DNA from: Streptomyces xylophagus
Lineage (GTDB): Bacteria > Actinomycetota > Actinomycetes > Streptomycetales > Streptomycetaceae
NCBI RefSeq assembly: GCF_000716435.1
Contig: NZ_JNWO01000010.1
Coordinates: 124,001 to 188,000 of the forward strand
DNA: 64,000 bases
Direction: 5' to 3'
Positions 8,843 to 20,965 of the stretch are shown one piece after another. The translations under genes and the position numbers were made by a program. The notes beneath the pieces are model-generated. The model searched no databases, was not told the DNA's origin, and was given only the letters and a program-made list of their open reading frames with translations. How positions within the stretch are numbered: position 1 is the first letter of the stretch; each line of letters opens with the position of its first letter.

Positions 8843-13430
<4,588 letters not shown>

Positions 13431-13503
13431 CGGCTCTCCCGTCGTCGTCGTGGCATATGCATGGGCATAGGGACGACGTTGGCCCTCTGCGAGTTAGCGC
13501 AAA

Positions 13504-13519
13504 ATTTCGTGCAGGTTAC
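13504..13519 (-). promoter_or_regulatory. Putative GlnR box upstream of gltB
   Basis: On the coding strand of gltB the sequence GTAAC-CTGCAC-GAAAT fits the actinobacterial GlnR pattern GTnAC-n6-GAAAC with one mismatch. It sits 74 nt upstream of the gltB start. The 365-bp gap 13431-13795 otherwise holds the gltB promoter, which I cannot place exactly, and the terminator of the VIT gene. Confidence 0.55.
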
Positions 13520-13761
13520 ATGATGGAACGGTTCTCGGGAACCGGATACTCCGTTCCAACATGCGGACGCCGCTGGGTCGCGGCGGAGCACCGCACCAGC
13601 GGTGAAGGTTAAGGGGACCAAAGCGGACAGATCGATGTCCGTCGGTCCAGGGCAGAGGGAGCGTCGTCGCCCATCCCGCGGGTGCGCCGCGAGCGTCATT
13701 GCCCACAGCGCTTACGGCTCATGCCCAGTGGTTAAGCGTTCGAAACCAGCGAGTAACGGCT

Positions 13762-13785
13762 ACTTATGCGGCTCAACGCATAAGT
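13762..13785. terminator. Hairpin downstream of the VIT-family gene
   Basis: A perfect 9-bp stem (ACTTATGCG with CGCATAAGT) with a 6-nt loop lies 10 nt beyond the stop of the VIT-family transporter. It is notably AT-richer than its surroundings. Confidence 0.65.
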
Positions 13786-13795
13786 GCGCGTCGAG

Positions 13796-14527
13796 CTATC
13801 CTACGACCGTTCCGAACAAGGCGCCCAGGGCGTACGTCACACCGGCCGCCGCACCCCCCAGCGCGAGCTGCCGCAGCCCGCTGAACCACCAGGTCCGCGC
13901 GGTCACGCGGGCCACCACGGCACCGCAGCCGAACAGCCCGACAACGGCGAGCAGCAGCGTCGGCCACAGCGCGGTCACCCCGAGCAGGAACGGCAGTACG
14001 GGAAGCAGCGCACCCAGCGCGAACGACCCGAAGGACGACACGGCGGCGACGAGCGGCGAGGGCAGATCACCGGGATCGATGCCCAGCTCCTCCCGGGCAT
14101 GTATCTCCAGAGCCTGCTCGGGATCGCGCGAAAGCTGCCGGGCGACTTCACGGGCGAGTTCGGCGTCGACACCGCGGGCGGCGTAGAGCGAGGCGAGTTC
14201 TTCTTCCTCGTCCTCGGGGTGCTTGCGCAGCTCCCGCCGTTCGACGTCCAGCTCGGCCTCGACCAGCTCGCGCTGGGAGGCGACGGAGGTGTACTCGCCG
14301 GCCGCCATGGAGAAGGCACCGGCGGCGAGACCGGCCAGCCCGGTGATGACGACGGTCTGATGACTCACGGCACCGCCCACGACACCGGTCATCAGGGCGA
14401 GGTTGGAGACGAGACCGTCCATCGCACCGAACACCGCGGGGCGCAGCCAACCGCCGTTCACATCACGGTGGGTGTGGTTGTCGCGGTGCGCCTCGTGGAG
14501 CGTCGCCTCGGTCTCGATGATGGCCAT
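13796..14527 (-). CDS. VIT/CCC1-family iron or manganese transporter
   Basis: 243 residues. The start region WLRPAVFGAMDGLVSNLALM is the VIT1/CCC1 signature in the first membrane helix. The second helix has AGAFSMAAGEYTSVASQREL. A cytosolic glutamate-rich metal-binding stretch (EAELDVERRELRKHPEDEEE) and three C-terminal helices follow. Family members move Fe2+ or Mn2+ out of the cytosol into a vacuole or across the membrane. GGGGGA precedes the ATG. A near-consensus iron box lies 32-50 nt upstream, and the gene ends at a hairpin. The sequence suggests iron-responsive control by DmdR1/IdeR. Confidence 0.9.
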   Translation of the reverse strand: MAIIETEATLHEAHRDNHTHRDVNGGWLRPAVFGAMDGLVSNLALMTGVVGGAVSHQTVVITGLAGLAAGAFSMAAGEYTSVASQRELVEAELDVERRELRKHPEDEEEELASLYAARGVDAELAREVARQLSRDPEQALEIHAREELGIDPGDLPSPLVAAVSSFGSFALGALLPVLPFLLGVTALWPTLLLAVVGLFGCGAVVARVTARTWWFSGLRQLALGGAAAGVTYALGALFGTVVG

Positions 14528-14558
14528 GCGGTGATCCCCCAGGAGGCTGACAAGCGCC

Positions 14559-14577
14559 TAAGGTAAGGCTAACTTTG
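14559..14577. promoter_or_regulatory. Iron box (DmdR1/IdeR-type), VIT-proximal
   Basis: TAAGGTAAGGCTAACTTTG matches the 19-bp actinobacterial iron box TTAGGTTAGGCTAACCTAA at 14 positions, including the whole central AGGCTAAC core. It lies 32 nt upstream of the VIT-family start on the opposite strand. Confidence 0.6.
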
Positions 14578-14639
14578 GACAGGTTCTACTCTTTGACAAC
14601 ACTGAACATACGCTTTTCATTTCGCACCCACCAGCAAGG

Positions 14640-14658
14640 AAAGGCTGGGCTAACCTGC
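14640..14658. promoter_or_regulatory. Second, weaker iron box facing the glycohydrolase operon
   Basis: AAAGGCTGGGCTAACCTGC matches the same 19-bp iron-box consensus at 13 positions, with an intact GGCTAACCT core. It is 62 nt to the right of the first box and 162 nt upstream of the first ADP-ribosylglycohydrolase start. Either transcription unit could be the target. Confidence 0.4.
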
Positions 14659-14819
14659 GGCTTTACCCTCGAACGCTCATCCGTGATGGATCATGATCAG
14701 ATGTCGACCGGGTGATGCTGCACTCCGTCAGGCTCTGCCGAAGGCCTCCCGTGGGAGACATCCGCAAAGGGTTCCGCGCCCTGAGGCGCCCTGAGGGAAC
14801 CCCGTAGGAGAGGCCGCGT

Positions 14820-15899
14820 ATGGCATCGATCGCCTGCATTCCCCCGGTCCCGGCGCCCAAGAACGCCACCGAACTCCGCGAACGAGCACGCGGCGCGCTG
14901 CTCGGCCTGGCAGTAGGGGACGCCCTGGGCGCACCGGCGGAAAACATGAAGCCCTCGGAGATCCGCGCCCGTTGGGGCCGCATCACCGGATACGTGGCGG
15001 AGAACCCCGCGGGCACGGACGACACGGAGTACGCGATCTTCTCCGGCCTGCTCCTGGCCCGCCACGGCTCGGCGCTCACGCCGACCCACGTGGAGGCGGC
15101 CTGGCACGAGTGGATCGCGGACCGCGACGAGGGCCCGTTCCGGGGCGCGGGTTTCAGTGAACGCGGCACGCTGGAAAACCTCAGAAGGGGACTGGCAGCC
15201 CCGATTTCGGCGCAACACCGCCACGCCTGGAGCGACGGCCTGGCCATGCGCGCGGCCCCCTTCGGCGTCTTCGCGGCGGGCCGCCCGGCGGAAGCGGCCC
15301 GTCTGGTGGCGATCGACGGTTCGGTGAGCCACGACGGCGAGGGCATCTACGGCGGCCAGGCGGTCGCGGCGGGCGTGGCGGCGGCGATGGCGGGAGCGCC
15401 GACGATCGCGGTAGTGGCATCAGCCCTGGCCGTGGTCCCCGACGACTCCTGGACGGCCCGCTCCCTCCGCCGAGCCGTGGCGGTCGCCCACCGAGGCGAA
15501 CGAGCGGTCCGCTCCGCGGTGGTCATCGGCGGCTATCCCTGGACCGACCTGGCCCCCGAAGCCGTCGCCCTCGCCTTCGGCGCGTACGCGGCGGCGGACG
15601 GCGACTTCGTGGAGTCGGTCCTCACGGCGGTCAACATGGGGCGGGACGCGGACACGACGGCGGCGGTGGCGGGCGCCCTGGCCGGCGCGACCCGGGGCGC
15701 GTCGTCGATCCCCTCCGACTGGGCATCGGCAATCGGCCCGGCACGCGGCAGCTGCCTACCGGCGATGGCGGGCCACCACGTCCTGGACATCGCGGAGTTG
15801 CTGATTCCGGGGGAGGGCGGCAAGTGGGGTGCCGGTGCCTCGCGGCCGGATCAGCGGGAGTACGTGCTGGCGGCGGACGAGGACGAGGTGCAGCCGTGA
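14820..15899 (+). CDS. ADP-ribosylglycohydrolase family protein 1
   Basis: 359 residues of the ARH/DraG all-helical fold. Metal-ligand motifs are mostly intact: VGDALG at 32-37, TDDTE at 66-70, SHDG at 170-173 and GRDADTT at 274-280. Family enzymes use two Mg2+ ions to cleave N- or O-glycosidic bonds to ribose in ADP-ribosylated molecules. The ATG has TAGGAGAGG upstream. It is the first gene of a seven-gene coupled operon, and its stop overlaps the next GTG start (GTGA). Weak iron boxes lie upstream. The substrate is unknown; the downstream ribokinase suggests release of free ribose. Confidence 0.85.
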   Translation: MASIACIPPVPAPKNATELRERARGALLGLAVGDALGAPAENMKPSEIRARWGRITGYVAENPAGTDDTEYAIFSGLLLARHGSALTPTHVEAAWHEWIADRDEGPFRGAGFSERGTLENLRRGLAAPISAQHRHAWSDGLAMRAAPFGVFAAGRPAEAARLVAIDGSVSHDGEGIYGGQAVAAGVAAAMAGAPTIAVVASALAVVPDDSWTARSLRRAVAVAHRGERAVRSAVVIGGYPWTDLAPEAVALAFGAYAAADGDFVESVLTAVNMGRDADTTAAVAGALAGATRGASSIPSDWASAIGPARGSCLPAMAGHHVLDIAELLIPGEGGKWGAGASRPDQREYVLAADEDEVQP

Positions 15900-17518
15900 A
15901 TCACCGCGACGAGGAAGCCCACGCGGGTCACGAGACGCGGCTCGGCGTCACAGCGAGGGCCGAGGGCGAGTCGGCCGTGCAGGGGCCACGGGCATCCAGC
16001 TCAGGACTCCGCCCACCGCACCCCACGCCGCACGACTCCACCGCCGCCGACGGCGAATTCGCCCCACAGGGGCCACCCGCACCCGACTCTCGGCTCCACC
16101 CGCTGCCCCCCACCCCACTCAACCCCACCGCCGCCGACGGCGAACCCACCCCGCAGGGGCCACCCGCACCCACTTCCCCACTCAACCCGCCACACCCCAC
16201 CCCAATCGACCCCACACCCGCCGATGGCGAACCCACCCCACAAGGGCCACCCGCACCCACCTCCCGACTCCACCCGCTGCCTCCCACCCCCTTCAACCTC
16301 GCAGCCGCCGACGGCGAATCCGCCCCACAGGGGCCACCCGCACCCGACAACGAAACCCGCACGGGCGGTGCGGGTGGGAAAACAAAGGCCGATGGCGGAG
16401 CCGAGGCGCGTCGCGTTGAGGGGCTGCTCCTCGGGCTCGCCGCAGGGGACGCCGCCGGTTGGCCCGCCGCAAGGCACCGCGCCGCCAGGATGCCGGAGTG
16501 GACCCGCCGCCTCACCCGCGAACTCGACACCTTCGCCGAACAGAACGCGACCACGACACTCCCCGTCCCCATCGCCCTGAACCAACCCCCCGAGCCCCTA
16601 CGCCTCGGCCCCTCCGACGACGCCGAATGGGCAGCGTTCGCCGCAGAAGCCGTACTGAGAGCCGGCGACGACACAGTCCTCGGCGACCTCAGCAGAGAAC
16701 GCAGAACCCGCGCCGCGATCGACCTCACCTGGAACGCCATCGCCAGCGAGGTCGCCGCCGCAGCGGACCGCGCCCCGGAGGTCGAATCCGCCGTACTCCC
16801 CCTCCGCGCCCGCATCTCCGTCCGCGCAGGCCTCGGCAACCTCGCCGCCGGCCTCCGCCCACCCGCCACCGGCCACGACAACCCCCACTACTTCGACGAC
16901 GCGGCCTGCGTAAGAGCCTGCGTACTGGCGGTGGCGCACCCCGGCGACCCCCAACGCGCCGCCGCCCTCGCCGAGTTCGACGCCCACTACACCCAGGACG
17001 GCGACGGAGTCCACGGCGCCAGAGCCATGGCGGCAGCCCTCGCACTCGCCCTGGTCGGCGCGAACGTAGACGATTGCGTGGCAGCCGCCCTCGCCGAACT
17101 CCCCGAAGCCACAGAGATCGGCCGCAACGCCCGCCACGCACTGAAGTTGGCCCAGGACAGCGACAACGCCTTCGCCCTGATCCCCCTCCTGGAACACCAG
17201 ATCGTCGACCACGTCTACAGCTACGGCATCGCCGCCGCCGAAACCGTCCCCGTCGCCCTGGCCCTCGCCACCGCCGCACGAGGCCGTATCGCCGAAGCGG
17301 TCCCGGCCGCCGCCTGCCTCTCCCGCGTCGCCGACTCCGCACCGGCCCTGGCAGGCGCCCTCACCGGCGCCCTCAGCGGCGGAGGAGCCATCCCCGCCGC
17401 GTGGCGGGACGCCTGCCGCACCCTCTCCGGCTGCGCACTCCCCCGCCTCACCGGCACCGATCTCGTAGAACTCGCCGAACTCCTGGAAGCCACACAACCG
17501 CCCCCACCAGGAGGATGA
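15896..17518 (+). CDS. ADP-ribosylglycohydrolase family protein 2, repeat linker and degraded metal site
   Basis: 540 residues from GTG, overlapping the previous stop by 4 nt. A short start is followed by five 29-residue Pro-rich repeats (about 22-166, core ADGEPTPQGPPAPTS) and then an ARH-like helical domain starting LLLGLAAGDAAGWPA near residue 174. The family DDT motif is replaced by SDDAEWAAF near 238. The C-terminal glycine-aspartate motif is absent: the aligned region reads CLSRVADSAPALAGALTGAL. At least one metal site is therefore probably lost, and the protein may be inactive, regulatory or a partner of its neighbours. The linker repeats resemble non-coding Streptomyces repeats, so expansion of the linker looks recent. 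Confidence 0.75.
   Translation: MNHRDEEAHAGHETRLGVTARAEGESAVQGPRASSSGLRPPHPTPHDSTAADGEFAPQGPPAPDSRLHPLPPTPLNPTAADGEPTPQGPPAPTSPLNPPHPTPIDPTPADGEPTPQGPPAPTSRLHPLPPTPFNLAAADGESAPQGPPAPDNETRTGGAGGKTKADGGAEARRVEGLLLGLAAGDAAGWPAARHRAARMPEWTRRLTRELDTFAEQNATTTLPVPIALNQPPEPLRLGPSDDAEWAAFAAEAVLRAGDDTVLGDLSRERRTRAAIDLTWNAIASEVAAAADRAPEVESAVLPLRARISVRAGLGNLAAGLRPPATGHDNPHYFDDAACVRACVLAVAHPGDPQRAAALAEFDAHYTQDGDGVHGARAMAAALALALVGANVDDCVAAALAELPEATEIGRNARHALKLAQDSDNAFALIPLLEHQIVDHVYSYGIAAAETVPVALALATAARGRIAEAVPAAACLSRVADSAPALAGALTGALSGGGAIPAAWRDACRTLSGCALPRLTGTDLVELAELLEATQPPPPGG
15959..16393 (+). repeat. Five 87-bp tandem repeats inside a coding region
   Basis: The marker GCCGACGGCGA or a close variant recurs at 15959, 16046, 16133, 16220 and 16307, exactly 87 bp apart, which is 29 codons and keeps the frame. 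The first copy is divergent and the last decays into a glycine-rich stretch. Each unit also contains a CAGGGGCCACCCGCACCC-type block. Confidence 0.9.
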
Positions 17519-17526
17519 TTCGGTGC

Positions 17527-18720
17527 ATGCCACCGAAAGAAGCCAAAGAACCCAAACAAGCCAAAAACCAAGAAAGCAGCCTTGAGGAGAGAATCACCGG
17601 AGCCCTCGTCGGCGCCGCGGTGGGCGACGCCCTCGGCGGCCCCGTCGAGGGCTACTCCCCCGACCAGATCCTCGAACGCCACGCCGGCCGCGTCCACGGC
17701 ATCGTCGGCCCCTGGAACGGCGAAGCCTGGCGCACCGCCCGCCCCATCGCCCCGTACCACAAGGGCGACGGCCACGTCACCGACGACACCTTGATGACCC
17801 ACGCTCTCGTACGGGTCTACGCCCAGGTTCGCGACCACCTAGACGCATACTCCGTCGCCGACCACCTCGTCCCCGACCTGATGCAAAACCCGCGCTGGAT
17901 CCCGGAGTTGGAGGCCGAGGCCATCCCCCTCCAGCGCATCTTCCTCGCCGAGAAATGGCTGGCGACCCGGCTCCACTACGGCCACATCGACCCCCGCGAG
18001 GCCGGCGTGGGCAACATCGTCAACTGCGGTGCCGCGATGTACATGGCCCCGGTCGGCCTGGTCAACGCGGCCCATCCGGCGGGCGCTTACGCCGAGGCCC
18101 TGGACATCGCGGGCGCCCACCAGTCGTCGTACGGCCGTGAGGCGGCCGGCGTCTTCGCGGCGGCGGTGTCGGCAGCCTGCGTACCGGGCGCCACCCCGGA
18201 CTCGGTCGTGGCCGCCTGCCTCGCCCTGGCGAAGGACGGCACCCGCACCGCCATCGAGAAGGCCTGCGAAGTCGCCTCCCGCTACTCGGACTTCGAGTCG
18301 GCGCTGGTTCCCCTGCGGGAGGCGGTCGCACCGTACGACACGGTGGGCCCCGACTACCGCGCCCCCTCCCTCGACGCCCGCCGCCCTTCCCGCACCAAGG
18401 CGATCGAGGAACTCCCCGTCGCACTCGGCATGTTGGTGGTCTCCGGCGGCGACTACCGCCACGCGGTGCTGGGTTCGGTGAACTACGGCCGGGACTGCGA
18501 CTCAATCGCGACGATGGCGGGCGCGGTGGCCGGCGCCCTGGGTTCCCCGGTCCCGCAGGACTGGTCGAAGACGGTGGCCGAGGCCAGCCGCCTGGACCTC
18601 TGGGAACCGGCGACCACGCTCGTTCAAGTTGCTCAGGAGGTCTTCGCACAGGACGTCCGCCGACGCCGTGCCCACGAGGCGGCGTTCACCGAGATCGGAG
18701 GGCTGCGGTGCTCCGACTGA
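17527..18720 (+). CDS. ADP-ribosylglycohydrolase family protein 3
   Basis: 397 residues with a charged Lys-rich start (MPPKEAKEPKQAKNQ), then a complete ARH domain: AAVGDALGGPVEG at 30-42, VTDDTLM at 84-90 and NYGRDCDSIATMAGA at 319-333. This copy looks the most fully equipped for metal-dependent catalysis. The ATG at 17527 is chosen because AGGAGG lies 12 nt upstream; the in-frame ATG at 17515 would sit directly on the Shine-Dalgarno. Its 3' end overlaps the next gene by 13 nt. The substrate is unknown. Some relatives act on ADP-ribosyl-arginine or on small ribosylated compounds. Confidence 0.85.
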   Translation: MPPKEAKEPKQAKNQESSLEERITGALVGAAVGDALGGPVEGYSPDQILERHAGRVHGIVGPWNGEAWRTARPIAPYHKGDGHVTDDTLMTHALVRVYAQVRDHLDAYSVADHLVPDLMQNPRWIPELEAEAIPLQRIFLAEKWLATRLHYGHIDPREAGVGNIVNCGAAMYMAPVGLVNAAHPAGAYAEALDIAGAHQSSYGREAAGVFAAAVSAACVPGATPDSVVAACLALAKDGTRTAIEKACEVASRYSDFESALVPLREAVAPYDTVGPDYRAPSLDARRPSRTKAIEELPVALGMLVVSGGDYRHAVLGSVNYGRDCDSIATMAGAVAGALGSPVPQDWSKTVAEASRLDLWEPATTLVQVAQEVFAQDVRRRRAHEAAFTEIGGLRCSD

Positions 18721-20075
18721 CCTGGGTCCAGCCGGAGGACCTGCTCGGCCACGAACTGCGCCAGGCCGCCCAGGACGGACGCGAGCCGTCGGCGATCGCG
18801 GCGCGCTGGCGGGCGGCGGGCGGTGCCGAGGCACCGGCACGGGCAGGCGCATCACCTCAACCCCCCACCCGCTACCTCCGGTTGCTCGCCGAGGACCTGC
18901 TGGACGAACTGGCCGACCTGCCCAGCACATTGGCGGACCAGGAGCCGACGGATCTGCCGAAGATCCGCGCCCTGTGCCCCAACTGGCCCACCGCACAAGC
19001 CACTTCCCCAGCCACTTCCCCGCCCCGTCCCGCCCGCTTCCAGGCCGCCTGGCTGGGCCGGGCCGTCGGCTGCCTCCTCGGCAAACCGGTCGAGAAACTC
19101 CCCCTCGACCGCATCCGCCAACTCGCCCGGGCCACCGGCAACTGGCCCCTGAACACCTACTTCACCGCCCGTGGCGTCCCCGCCGAACTCCTCGCCGCCC
19201 ACCCCTGGAACCGCCGCTCCGCCCCCACCTCCCTCGCCGAGAACATCGACGGCATGCCCGAGGACGACGACCTCAACTACCCCTTGCTGAACCTCCTGTT
19301 GCTACAACGCCACGGCAGGGACTTCACCACCGCGGACGTGGCGAAGCTCTGGCTCGACGAACTCCCCGCGGGCCGCACCTTCACCGCCGAACGCATCGCC
19401 TACCGCAACCTGCTCTCCGGCCTCGAACCCCCGCGAACAGCCCGTCACCGCAACCCGTTCCGCGAATGGATCGGCGCCCTGATCCGCGCCGACGTGCACG
19501 GCTGGACCAACCCCGGAAACCCGGCAGCCGCAGCCCAACAGGCGCACCGCGACGCCACCCTCACCCACACCGCGAACGGCGTCTACGCGGCCATGTTCAC
19601 GGCGGCCGTCATCGCCACCGCGACCACCGGCACCCACGACATCCACACCTGCCTGCGCACCGGACTGTCGGTCGTCCCGCCCCGCTCCCGTCTCGCCAAG
19701 GCGATCCGGCACGCCCTCCAACTGGCCAGAAAACACCGGGACTTCGACACCGTCGTGGACGAACTCCACGCCACCTACTCCCCCGCCCACCACTGGGTCC
19801 ACGCGATCCCCAACACCGCCCTGATCGCCGCCGCCCTCACCCACGCGGACGGCGACTTCACCGGCTCCATCTGCCGTGCGGTGTCCGGCGGTTGGGACAC
19901 CGACTCCAACGGCGCAACGGTCGGGAGCATCGCCGCCCTCCTCTCGGACACCGCCCTCCCCGACCGCTGGACGACCCCCCTCAAGAACCGACTCGCCACC
20001 TCCGTAGGCGACTTCAACGGCATCGGCTTCCACGCCCTCGCCCGGCTCACCCATCAGGAGACCGCCCGCCCATGA
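18708..20075 (+). CDS. ADP-ribosylglycohydrolase family protein 4, extended N-terminus
   Basis: 455 residues from a GTG inside the end of the preceding gene. About 110 residues without a recognised domain come first. An ARH-like domain follows: AWLGRAVGCLLGKPVEKL near 114-131, MPEDDDLNYPLLN near 183 and SGGWDTDSNGATVGSIAALL near 393. The first motif lacks the usual Asp of GDALG, while the central and C-terminal acidic motifs are retained. The domain is distant from proteins 1 and 3, so this is an old paralogue with a possibly different substrate. The stop overlaps the ribokinase ATG (ATGA). Confidence 0.8.
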   Translation: MLRLTWVQPEDLLGHELRQAAQDGREPSAIAARWRAAGGAEAPARAGASPQPPTRYLRLLAEDLLDELADLPSTLADQEPTDLPKIRALCPNWPTAQATSPATSPPRPARFQAAWLGRAVGCLLGKPVEKLPLDRIRQLARATGNWPLNTYFTARGVPAELLAAHPWNRRSAPTSLAENIDGMPEDDDLNYPLLNLLLLQRHGRDFTTADVAKLWLDELPAGRTFTAERIAYRNLLSGLEPPRTARHRNPFREWIGALIRADVHGWTNPGNPAAAAQQAHRDATLTHTANGVYAAMFTAAVIATATTGTHDIHTCLRTGLSVVPPRSRLAKAIRHALQLARKHRDFDTVVDELHATYSPAHHWVHAIPNTALIAAALTHADGDFTGSICRAVSGGWDTDSNGATVGSIAALLSDTALPDRWTTPLKNRLATSVGDFNGIGFHALARLTHQETARP

Positions 20076-20965
20076 CCCTCATCGCCGTGCTCGGCAGCAC
20101 GAACATGGACCTCGTCGCCTACGTCGAGAAGGCCCCGCAGCGCGGAGAGACCGTGACGGGACGGGAGTTCCGTACGATCCCCGGCGGCAAGGGCGCCAAC
20201 CAGGCGATCGCCGCGGCCCACGCGGGCGCCGACGTCACCATCATCAGCGCGGTCGGCAACGACACCTATGGCGCCCAACTCCGGTCCACGTTCGAGCACT
20301 CGGGCGTCGACACCGACCATCTGCGCACCGTCGAGGGCCCGTCGGGCACCGCGCACATCGTCGTGGACGACGAGGGCGGCAACGCGATCGTGGTGATCCC
20401 CGCCGCGAACGGCACCGTCGACCACCTCGCCCCAGGCGACGAGGCCACGATCGCCACGGCCGACGCCCTGCTCCTCCAGCTGGAGATCCCCCTCGCTGCG
20501 GTGATCGCGGGCGCGGAGGCGGCCCGCCGCCACGGCGTCCGTACGATCCTCACCCCCGCACCCGCCCAGCCACTGCCCCCCGAACTCCTCGCCGCCGTAG
20601 ACCTGTTGGTCCCCAACGAACACGAGGCCACCGCCCTCACCGGCCGCACCGACCCGCGCGAGGCAGCGGCGGCCCTGCTCGACCAGGTGCCCGAGGTGAT
20701 CGTCACCCTGGGCGCGGCGGGCAGCCTGTACGCGGCCCGGGGCGCCGAGCCGTTCCTCGTCCCCGCGCCCCAAGTGACCGCCGTGGACTCGACGGGCGCG
20801 GGCGACACCTTCGTCGGAGCGCTGGCGGTGGCGCTCGCCGAGGGCCGCCCGATGCGGGACGCGCTGGGATGGGCGGCAGCGGCTGCGGCCCTGTCCGTGC
20901 AGCGGCCCGGGGCGACGGCGTCGATGCCGTTCCGCGCGGAGATCGACAAGCAGTACGCCTCATGA
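20072..20965 (+). CDS. rbsK: Ribokinase
   Basis: 297 residues of the PfkB family. The substrate motif is RTIPGGKGANQAIAAA near 35-50, and the ATP/anion-hole motif DSTGAGDTFVGALAVAL near 246-262 contains the catalytic Asp. NMDL near the start and NEHEATALTG fit ribokinase rather than fructokinase. It phosphorylates ribose to ribose 5-phosphate. It overlaps the upstream glycohydrolase and the downstream CoA-transferase by 4 nt each (ATGA). No ribose transporter or rbs regulator is adjacent, so the ribose is likely made inside the cell by the glycohydrolases. Confidence 0.88.
   Translation: MTLIAVLGSTNMDLVAYVEKAPQRGETVTGREFRTIPGGKGANQAIAAAHAGADVTIISAVGNDTYGAQLRSTFEHSGVDTDHLRTVEGPSGTAHIVVDDEGGNAIVVIPAANGTVDHLAPGDEATIATADALLLQLEIPLAAVIAGAEAARRHGVRTILTPAPAQPLPPELLAAVDLLVPNEHEATALTGRTDPREAAAALLDQVPEVIVTLGAAGSLYAARGAEPFLVPAPQVTAVDSTGAGDTFVGALAVALAEGRPMRDALGWAAAAAALSVQRPGATASMPFRAEIDKQYAS

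Noticed and set aside
13515..13530. Second GlnR-like site GTTAC-n6-GAACG on the + strand
   Set aside because: The second half-site matches poorly and it overlaps the better box on the other strand.
15959..16393. Possible CRISPR array from regular 87-bp repeats
   Set aside because: The repeats are contiguous without unique spacers, keep the reading frame and encode a Pro-rich linker.
16459..17526. Arg/Pro-rich open frame fused ahead of the third glycohydrolase
   Set aside because: The composition is that of an out-of-frame translation of the second glycohydrolase; a ribosome site and ATG at 17527 mark the true start.
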